NCBI GenBank assembly: GCA_002353975.1 | Contig: DEKQ01000142.1 | Coordinates: forward strand, 304-6,908 | From: Prevotellaceae bacterium UBA2718 | GTDB taxonomy: Bacteria; Bacteroidota; Bacteroidia; Bacteroidales; Bacteroidaceae | Direction of reading: 5' to 3' | DNA: 6,605 nt | Shown here: positions 1 through 4,838 of the stretch, in pieces | Position numbering within the stretch: position 1 is the first letter of the stretch | Layout of the letters: each line of letters opens with the position of its first letter | The notes under the pieces: generated by a model | Told to the model about the DNA's origin: nothing | Seen by the model: only the letters and a program-made list of their open reading frames with translations | Databases searched by the model: none | Program-made: the position numbers and the translations under genes

Positions 1-2
1 CG

Positions 3-64
3 GTAAAAGACCTGCTATTACGTTGTAAAAGACCTGCTATTAGGAGGTAAAAGACCTACTATTA
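3..64. repeat. Three 18-bp direct repeats at a 22-bp period
   Basis: The unit GTAAAAGACCTGCTATTA occurs at 3-20 and 25-42, and a copy with one change (G to A at position 12 of the unit) lies at 47-64. The 4-base spacers differ (CGTT, GGAG). A fourth, decayed start (GCAAAAG) sits in register at 69-75. The 22-base period is not a multiple of three, so this is not a protein repeat. It is close to two turns of DNA, so identical faces would be presented to a bound protein. The array begins at the window edge and may extend further left. Whether it is an iteron-like binding array, an integrase arm site or a decayed extragenic repeat cannot be told from the sequence alone. Confidence 0.85.
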
Positions 65-319
65 GAACGCAAAAGTTACTCTGCCATTTTGGCAGACCTC
101 CTTTGGGGGTGAGAATAGATAGATTTGTGACGGTGTAGGTACATGTAGGTGACCTTCATCGTGCAAGGATCTTTGCCACAACACGTTACACCCGTAGTGT
201 AGGTGAAACGTATTTCTTTTCAAAAGAACTCTTCACCACCTGAATTGACGCAGAACCAAAAACTTTGGGGGACTTGTCTATTGAGGTTCTTTCAGCCTAT
301 GGATTGCCAAGGCTGGGGA
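65..319. other. Non-coding, inverted-repeat-rich stretch downstream of the lrp-type gene
   Basis: No convincing gene is visible here, but short inverted repeats are dense. TCTGCC/GGCAGA (80-96) has a 5-base loop. ACCTCC/GGGGGT (96-110) contains one wobble pair. AGGTGACCT (147-155) is an odd palindrome, and GCAAGGATCTTTGC (163-176) is near-palindromic. TACAC/GTGTA (187-201) has a 5-base loop. A composite stem pairs GGTGAA (202-207) with TTCACC (232-237) around TTCTTTTCAAAAGAA (214-228). CCAAA/TTTGG lies at 256-268, and a longer hairpin at 293-315. TGTAGGT recurs at 134-140, 144-150 and 198-204. The stretch may be a structured extragenic repeat or an RNA; no family is recognised. A 27-codon minus-strand reading frame (76-159) lies inside it and is not called. 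Confidence 0.45.
293..315 (-). terminator. Possible terminator hairpin after the lrp-type gene
   Basis: Read on the minus strand, CAGCCT then TGG, a CAAT loop, CCA, one bulged T and AGGCTG give a 9-bp stem. It begins 4 bases beyond the TAA stop of the regulator gene. The position suits a transcript end, but the bases after the stem (AAAGAACC) are not T-rich, so it is not a canonical intrinsic terminator. It could instead be a 3'-end-protecting stem or the boundary of the structured stretch to its left. Confidence 0.3.
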
Positions 320-790
320 TTACTGCATCTCGTCATCGGACAGATGCGACATCGGGATTTGCCTGTTGATGACACTGCCAAACGACAGTATCGTCTTGCA
401 GCAGACGAGGCCGAGCGGCTGTATCTCATTCTGCACCAAGGACAACAGGTGATGGTGGTCCTTCGCATAAACCTTCACAAGCAGGTCAAACTCGCTCATG
501 GTGTAATGACATTCCACCACCTCTCGCAGTTCCTGCAGCCCCTCAAGCACATGGTCTATGTCGGATGGATTCTTCATCTTCAGCCCTAAGTAGGCACACG
601 TCGCATAGCCTGTCTTCTCGGGATTGATAATGAATTGCGAGCCTTTTATCACGCCCTGCGAGGTCAGTTTCTGTATGCGCTGATGTATGGCAGCGCCGCT
701 GACATTACATGCGCGTGCCACTTCAAGGAACGGCACACGTGCATCTTCTGAGATCATCAACAGGATTTTTCTGTCAAGTTCGTCAAGCAT
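320..790 (-). CDS. Lrp/AsnC family transcriptional regulator
   Basis: A 156-residue protein of typical Lrp/AsnC length. The N-terminus (LDELDRKIL, residues 2-10) opens the winged helix-turn-helix domain. The first helix and turn run through EVARACNVS (23-31), the recognition helix is SGAAIHQRIQKL (31-42), and VIKGSQFIINPEKTGY (47-62) forms the wing and linker. Residues about 64-146 are the RAM (Lrp-type ligand-binding) domain, with the conserved core SEFDLLVKV (99-107) and the end strand TILSFGSVINRQIP (133-146). Such proteins form dimers to octamers on DNA and usually respond to amino acids; the effector here cannot be told. The ATG at 790 is preceded by an A/T-rich tract (minus-strand poly-A at 801-817) as is usual in Bacteroidota, with no Shine-Dalgarno site. 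It is divergent from the small membrane gene at 836, 45 bases away, so autoregulation and control of that neighbour are plausible (inference). Confidence 0.95.
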   Translation of the reverse strand: MLDELDRKILLMISEDARVPFLEVARACNVSGAAIHQRIQKLTSQGVIKGSQFIINPEKTGYATCAYLGLKMKNPSDIDHVLEGLQELREVVECHYTMSEFDLLVKVYAKDHHHLLSLVQNEIQPLGLVCCKTILSFGSVINRQIPMSHLSDDEMQ

Positions 791-795
791 AGGAT

Positions 796-825
796 TCTGT
801 TTTTATTATTTTTTTTGTACCTTTG
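796..825 (+). promoter_or_regulatory. Bacteroidota-type promoter driving the small plus-strand gene
   Basis: TACCTTTG at 818-825 is an exact match to the Bacteroidota primary-sigma -7 element TAnnTTTG, embedded in TTTGTACCTTTGCA. A weak -33 candidate (TCTG, 796-799) lies 18 bases upstream. The T-rich tract 800-817 fills the spacer. The predicted transcription start is near 829-832, just before the ATG at 836. No equally good motif is seen on the other strand for the divergent regulator gene. Confidence 0.7.
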
Positions 826-835
826 CACCCGATAT

Positions 836-1162
836 ATGATTATACACAACTCCATCTTCCCCCTTGGCAGGAATTATCTTGCGATAAACCTGTGCGGCGT
901 GGTATTCACCAAAACGCAGCTGACGAAGAGAGCCTTGCGGCATGAGCGCATACACACTGAGCAACAGCGTGAGATGCTGTTCGTGGGTTTCTTCCTCTGG
1001 TATGCCGTGGAGTGGATTGTGCGATTGGTCATATACAGGGATTCATATCGTGCCTATCGCAACATTTCCTTTGAGAGGGAGGCCTATCTGTACCAGCACG
1101 TCAAGGGGTACACGCGGCAGCGCAGGCACTATGCATGGGGGAAGTTTTTAATGCATAATTAA
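836..1162 (+). CDS. Small membrane-associated protein with HEXXH motif (putative minimal zinc metallopeptidase)
   Basis: The ATG at 836 gives 108 residues. The open frame runs back to a TTG at 815, but that codon lies upstream of the -7 element, so 836 is chosen; from memory, related Bacteroidales hypothetical proteins also begin near MIIHNS. Visible features are HERIH, which fits HEXXH, at about residues 37-41, and a hydrophobic segment at about 48-67 (MLFVGFFLWYAVEWIVRLVI). FEREAY follows at about 80-85, with its first Glu 40 residues after the second His, as a possible third zinc ligand in the gluzincin manner. The tail is basic (RQRRHYAW). No signal peptide is obvious. Peptidase activity is inference from the motif; it may only bind metal or be a degenerate member. 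The stop codon pair TAATAA lies inside the 7-bp repeat array, so the last residues are repeat-encoded. Confidence 0.8.
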   Translation: MIIHNSIFPLGRNYLAINLCGVVFTKTQLTKRALRHERIHTEQQREMLFVGFFLWYAVEWIVRLVIYRDSYRAYRNISFEREAYLYQHVKGYTRQRRHYAWGKFLMHN

Positions 1163-1243
1163 TAATGCATAATGCAAAATGCTTAAAGCATAATGCAAAA
1201 TGCTTAATGCTTAATGCTTAAAGCTTAAAGCTTAAAGTTTAAA
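1153..1243. repeat. Array of thirteen 7-bp units between convergent genes
   Basis: Thirteen consecutive heptads keep perfect register from 1153 to 1243. Their sequences are GCATAAT, TAATAAT, GCATAAT, GCAAAAT, GCTTAAA, GCATAAT, GCAAAAT, GCTTAAT, GCTTAAT, GCTTAAA three times, then GTTTAAA. The consensus is GCTTAAW. The left end encodes the last residues and double stop of the plus-strand gene. The right end encodes the last residues and stop of the convergent C-S lyase gene. The most homogeneous units lie at 1202-1236, which suggests recent duplication there. Weak inverted pairing exists (ATGCT/AGCAT, 1179-1191), but no clear intrinsic terminator is seen. Confidence 0.9.
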
Positions 1244-2412
1244 GCACATGCTGCAGCTATCTGATCTATGGCCTGACTCACAATGGAGCGCGGACAGGCA
1301 ACATTCATGCGCATATATCCCGCACCGCCCGGGCCAAACATGTGGCCGCTATTGAAGCAGACGTGGGCCTGGTCGGCAAAGAATCTTATGAGTTCTGTCT
1401 GCGTCATGCCCATCTTCCGACAGTCAAGGAACACGAGAAACGAGGCCTCAGGACGTATGGGCCTTATTTGAGGACACTCCTTTGCCATACGTTCCATAAG
1501 GAGATTAATGTTCCCTTCCACGTATTTTATCATCTCATTGCGCCACTCGCGGCCCTCTTCGCTATAACATGCCGTGGTGCAATCATAGCACAGCACGTTG
1601 CCAAGGTCCTGGTCACTGCCCTCAATGAAGCTGAACAGCCTGCGGCGTATCGTGGGGTTGAACACTATGGCATGGGCCGACACGATGCCGGGAAGGTTGA
1701 AAGTCTTGGTGGGAGCCTGAAGGGTGATGCTGTTCATGCGGGCCTCTTCGCTGACAGAGGCAAAAGGCACATGGCGGCGACCACCGAAGAGCATGTCGCA
1801 GTGTATCTCGTCACTGACCACAAGGACATTCTCCTCTGCGCAGATATGGGCCACCTCCTGCAGCGTTTCCCGGCTCCAGCAGATGCCTGCGGGGTTATGG
1901 GGATTGCAGAGTATCATCATCTTGCACCCTTTTATGTCCTGTCGCAAACGGTCAAAGTCCATCTCAAAGGACTCGGAATTGTCCCTGAGCGAAGACATTA
2001 CGACACGTCGTTCGTTGGCCTCGGGCACAAGATGGAAGGGGTGATACACCGGCTCTTGTATGAGGATTGTGTCGCCTTTCTCCGTAAACCGCAGCAGCGA
2101 GAGGAAGATACCCGAAACGACTCCGGGGACATAGCTTATCTCCTCTGGACGCACTTCCATCCCATACTCATCTCTGTTCCATTGGCAGATGGCATTGAAG
2201 TACGCCTCATTGGTGCAGGTATAGCCGAGTATGCCCTGCTGCAAGCGGCGTTGTATGGTATTCATCACAAACGGAGGTGTGCGGAAATCCATGTCAGCCA
2301 CCCACATCGGTATGACATCGGTGCGGCCACAGACCTCCTTGAGGTACTTCAGTTTGTAACTGTCAGTGCCCTCACGCGGGATGATTTCGTCAAAGTATGT
2401 CTGGTCTGTCAT
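1225..2412 (-). CDS. patB: MalY/PatB-type PLP-dependent C-S lyase (cystathionine beta-lyase-like aminotransferase)
   Basis: A 395-residue fold-type I PLP enzyme of the usual MalY/PatB length. Family marks are IPMWVADMDF (34-43), GVVSGIFLSL (97-106) and PVYHPF (121-126, Tyr123 likely stacking on the cofactor). CNPHNPAG (169-176) and SDEIHCDM (200-207, Asp201 facing the pyridine nitrogen) follow. TKTFNLPG (235-242) has Lys236 as the Schiff-base lysine, and GYMRMN (365-370) has Arg368 for the substrate carboxylate. The likely reaction is beta-elimination of cystathionine or cysteine-type substrates, giving a thiol or sulfide, pyruvate and ammonia. A true aminotransferase role cannot be excluded. 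The open frame extends upstream to a GTG at 2553, but that part overlaps envC and reads the 24-bp repeat, so the ATG at 2412 (MTDQTYFDEIIPR) is chosen. The last residues (LNFKL) are encoded by the heptad array. It may be the last gene of the envC operon; no promoter of its own is seen. Confidence 0.93.
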   Translation of the reverse strand: MTDQTYFDEIIPREGTDSYKLKYLKEVCGRTDVIPMWVADMDFRTPPFVMNTIQRRLQQGILGYTCTNEAYFNAICQWNRDEYGMEVRPEEISYVPGVVSGIFLSLLRFTEKGDTILIQEPVYHPFHLVPEANERRVVMSSLRDNSESFEMDFDRLRQDIKGCKMMILCNPHNPAGICWSRETLQEVAHICAEENVLVVSDEIHCDMLFGGRRHVPFASVSEEARMNSITLQAPTKTFNLPGIVSAHAIVFNPTIRRRLFSFIEGSDQDLGNVLCYDCTTACYSEEGREWRNEMIKYVEGNINLLMERMAKECPQIRPIRPEASFLVFLDCRKMGMTQTELIRFFADQAHVCFNSGHMFGPGGAGYMRMNVACPRSIVSQAIDQIAAACALNFKL

Positions 2413-2443
2413 TGCTGTAGTTCTGAAGATTGATGGGAATAAT

Positions 2444-2491
2444 GGGCAGTATGGGGAGATATGGGTAGGGCAATATGGAGAGATATATGGC
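2444..2491. repeat. 24-bp imperfect tandem duplication upstream of the C-S lyase gene
   Basis: Two adjacent 24-base units (2444-2467 and 2468-2491) share GGGCARTATGGRGAGATAT and diverge in the last five bases. Shorter ATGGG-like words continue to the left (2434-2446), suggesting an older degenerate repeat. The duplication fills the middle of the 94-base gap between the stop of envC and the ATG of the C-S lyase gene. On the minus strand it would be the 5' leader if the lyase gene had its own promoter, but no TAnnTTTG element is visible here. Confidence 0.75.
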
Positions 2492-2506
2492 TGGTTGGAA
2501 CCTGCA

Positions 2507-4201
2507 TCAGTGCCTTGCAAGCCACTGCTCGGGGTTGAGCTTGGCACGCTCACGGCGCAACTGGAACTGCAGGATATTGTCCTTGCCTACGGTTCCCAGT
2601 CCCTGTCCCTTGCTGACGCGCTGCCCACGCGAGACACTGACTGAGCGCAGGTTGCAATAGACGGAGATATAAGCGCCGTGTCTTACGAGTACTCCCATGG
2701 AACCGCCTACGTTGAACACCGCGCTGACCTCGCCATCATAGATGGAGCGAGCTACGGCACCAGGAGATCCGAGGATGTTGATGCCCTTGTTATCGAGCAC
2801 GACGCCAGGCAATCCCTCCACTCCATGCTGACCGAAGTGGCTCACTACCCTGCCTCCGGCAATGGGTGACGGCAGGCGTCCCTTGTTGGCCTCAAAGCCT
2901 CCGCTCACCATACGGTCGGCGCTTGACAGCATCGTGGCATCATCAGAAGCCCTCTTTGCCTCTGCCACAGCACGCTGATGGCGCTCATTATCAGCCGCAG
3001 CCTTACGCTCGGCGGCTATGCGCGCTGCCTCTGCCTCACGTGCCAACTGCTCTGCACGTTCACGCGCCTTGCGCTCCTTAGCGGCGGCTTTCTCGTTGGC
3101 GGCACGCTCAGCAGCCTGTGCAGCGGCACGCGCCTCGGCCTTAGCCCTCTCCTCGGCAGCCTTGGCCTCTGCTATACGGCGTGCATTCTCACGGGCTCGG
3201 GCCTCTGCCTCAGCCTTCTTTCGGGCCAGTTCCTCGGCCCTCTTCTTTGCCGCAGCAGCGGCTTCGGCCTTACGTTTAGCCTCGGCAATGGCGCGTTGGC
3301 GGGCGCGTTCCACCTCCTCTGCAACGAGTTTGTCTATCTGGGCATTGAGTGCGGCATCCTTTTTCTTCTGATCATCAATGATGGCCTGAATGGTTTTCTG
3401 CTGGCTTTGCAGCGAGGTGACAAGCTTCTGCTGCTCGTCTTTCTGCGCTATGAGCTTCTGCTGCTCGCGGTGTCCCTTGTTCAGCAGCGTGGCTTTCTCA
3501 CCTCGCACGGCGTGCAACTGACTGCGTTTGGCATTCACCTGAGCCTGACGCTCCTGCAATGCCTTGCCCTGAGTGCGCTGATAGGCGGCATATTGACGCA
3601 TGAAGCGCATACGGCGAAACATCTCAGAGAGGTTCTTGGCAGAGAAGACAAACATCAGTTGGCTCTCAATGCCACGCTGTTTAGCCATATATCGCACGGA
3701 CTTCACGTAGTTAGCCTTGCGCTCATTGAGCTTGTTGGTAAGGTTATCCAGTTGTGCCGAAAGGATGCCTATGTCGGTATTGATGTGGCGCAGGTCGGTG
3801 TTTATGGAGTCGATGGTAAGCTGTTGGCGACTCATATCGCTGTTGATGCGCTCCAGGTCCTTCATTTTCTTCTGCACCTGAGCCCTGTTAGCACGGAGTG
3901 CCTGCTCCTGCTTCCTGATGTTTTGCTTGATGCGAGCCTGTTCGTTACGCAGTCCCTTCAACTGGCTGGAGCTTGATGTGCCGGTGTTTTTCTTCGTGTT
4001 TGCTGCCTTGCCGCTGCGTCTGGTGCTCTTCTTCTTGGAAGCAGAAGCACTCTTAGAGGCAGTGGTGCGGGTCTTGGCTCTTGCGGCGGAACGCTTTGCA
4101 GCGGTCTTGGTGGCCGTGGCTTTCTTGGTCTGCGACATGACATCACACGGCGCAAACCCTAACATCAATCCTGCTAATATATATATAATAAGGTGTCTCA
4201 T
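2507..4201 (-). CDS. envC: EnvC-like murein hydrolase activator (degenerate LytM/M23 domain)
   Basis: 564 residues. A signal peptide covers 1-24 (MRHLIIYILAGLMLGF core). A Lys/Ala/Ser/Thr-rich linker follows (25-80). A long coiled coil at about 82-295 resembles the EnvC N-terminal region. An Ala/Glu/Lys/Arg-rich helical stretch (about 297-417) leads to a C-terminal LytM-type domain (about 440-564). That domain keeps the fold signature (SPIAGGRVVSHFG, 445-457; VLVRHGAYISVY, 504-515; QRVSKGQGLGTVG, 527-539). It lacks the zinc-binding residues: NKGINI (471-476) replaces the HxxxD-type site, and LQFQLRR (544-550) replaces the HxH strand. This is the expected state of EnvC, which in E. coli switches on the amidases AmiA and AmiB at the division septum; an equivalent partner here is inferred. 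The start lies 3 bases after the stop of the DUF4292 gene. Compared with E. coli EnvC (about 420 residues), the extra length is mainly the linker and the Ala-rich helix. Confidence 0.92.
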   Translation of the reverse strand: MRHLIIYILAGLMLGFAPCDVMSQTKKATATKTAAKRSAARAKTRTTASKSASASKKKSTRRSGKAANTKKNTGTSSSSQLKGLRNEQARIKQNIRKQEQALRANRAQVQKKMKDLERINSDMSRQQLTIDSINTDLRHINTDIGILSAQLDNLTNKLNERKANYVKSVRYMAKQRGIESQLMFVFSAKNLSEMFRRMRFMRQYAAYQRTQGKALQERQAQVNAKRSQLHAVRGEKATLLNKGHREQQKLIAQKDEQQKLVTSLQSQQKTIQAIIDDQKKKDAALNAQIDKLVAEEVERARQRAIAEAKRKAEAAAAAKKRAEELARKKAEAEARARENARRIAEAKAAEERAKAEARAAAQAAERAANEKAAAKERKARERAEQLAREAEAARIAAERKAAADNERHQRAVAEAKRASDDATMLSSADRMVSGGFEANKGRLPSPIAGGRVVSHFGQHGVEGLPGVVLDNKGINILGSPGAVARSIYDGEVSAVFNVGGSMGVLVRHGAYISVYCNLRSVSVSRGQRVSKGQGLGTVGKDNILQFQLRRERAKLNPEQWLARH

Positions 4202-4204
4202 CTC

Positions 4205-4837
4205 CTACATACCGGTGATTTTTGCCAATGCATCCTTCATTGCCACACGCTCATACTTGGCAGAGACATCTGATGTGGCCTCAAATTTGGTATCGTAGCT
4301 TATCTTCTTAATGTTTATATCAAGCGATGTCTTGCCTAAAGACAATGACACGCGGTTCTTGGTGTACTGACTCCAGAATGTCTCCTGAATCTTCTTGAAA
4401 GTGATACCATTCTTCTTCAGCATGTCAACCTCGTCATAACGCTCCTTTACATACTGCTTGTGTATGCGGTCAATGAAGAGCACATAGTCAGGAGTGAACT
4501 CCAACCGGCCTGCTTCCATCAGTCCGAGAGGCGTTATGATTACCCTGATGACGGTGTTGCGCTTCATCTGCAACTTGCCATCAACGGAGATTTCGTTGCT
4601 GCCGTCATTGACGTTGATGTCGAGTTTCGCGGTGACATTGTCTTTCTGCAGCTGCTCTGATATTGTCGTATCATCCGGTTTTGCCGTTCCCGGGGTGGTT
4701 ATCTTTCCCGTTCCCGGGGTTGCAGAGGATGAGCCGGCAGATGTCCCCTCGACGGTTCTGTGACTACCGCAGGATGTTACAATGATTATGGACATGGTGC
4801 AGACAAGGCACCAAAGGGTTTTCTTTATTCTATTCAT
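4205..4837 (-). CDS. DUF4292 family lipoprotein (LolA/LolB-like pattern)
   Basis: 210 residues with a lipoprotein signal: hydrophobic LWCLVCTMSIIIVTSC with the lipid-bearing Cys at 23 (VTSC lipobox). A flexible Gly/Ser/Thr/Pro linker follows (24-57), including a small repeat (TPGTGKI and TPGTAKP). The rest is strand-rich. The segment KRNTVIRVIITPLGLMEAGR (92-111) and the run LEFTPDYVLFIDRIHKQYVK (112-131) give the alternating pattern of half-barrel proteins such as LolA, LolB and DUF4292. The assignment is from recalled family appearance, not a search. The protein is probably anchored in the outer membrane facing the periplasm. Its C-terminal half is short for the family as I remember it. The start codon lies 1 base after the TPR gene stop, and the stop is 3 bases before envC. 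The function is unknown; a role in lipoprotein or envelope traffic is inference. Confidence 0.85.
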   Translation of the reverse strand: MNRIKKTLWCLVCTMSIIIVTSCGSHRTVEGTSAGSSSATPGTGKITTPGTAKPDDTTISEQLQKDNVTAKLDINVNDGSNEISVDGKLQMKRNTVIRVIITPLGLMEAGRLEFTPDYVLFIDRIHKQYVKERYDEVDMLKKNGITFKKIQETFWSQYTKNRVSLSLGKTSLDINIKKISYDTKFEATSDVSAKYERVAMKDALAKITGM

Positions 4838-4838
4838 G

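Noticed and set aside
3..64. CRISPR array
   Set aside because: The spacers are only 4 bases, the unit is 18 bases, and no cas gene is nearby.
203..589. Plus-strand 128-codon open frame from a GTG
   Set aside because: Two thirds of it lies antisense to the clear Lrp/AsnC gene, and the rest covers the hairpin-rich stretch. No recognisable domain is present. A TAGATTTG match upstream (120-127) lacks a -33 partner at the right distance.
815..835. TTG start for the small plus-strand gene
   Set aside because: That codon lies upstream of the -7 element, so it would not be in the transcript. The ATG at 836 fits better.
1342..2433. Plus-strand 363-codon open frame
   Set aside because: It is a shadow of the C-S lyase gene, which has all PLP-enzyme motifs on the minus strand. 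The shadow shows no domain.
2413..2553. Longer N-terminus of the C-S lyase from a GTG at 2553
   Set aside because: It overlaps the end of envC, passes through the 24-bp repeat and is Pro/Ser/Cys-rich without family likeness. The ATG at 2412 gives the usual family N-terminus and length.
2978..3976. Plus-strand 332-codon Leu-rich frame that looks membrane-like
   Set aside because: It is antisense to the Ala/Lys/Glu-rich coiled-coil part of envC. The complement of such codons gives Leu/Ala/Cys-rich runs, so the hydrophobic look is an artefact.
4686..4720. Short direct repeat (GTTCCCGGGGT twice) inside the lipoprotein gene
   Set aside because: It encodes the small TPGT repeat of the flexible linker after the lipobox and needs no separate explanation.
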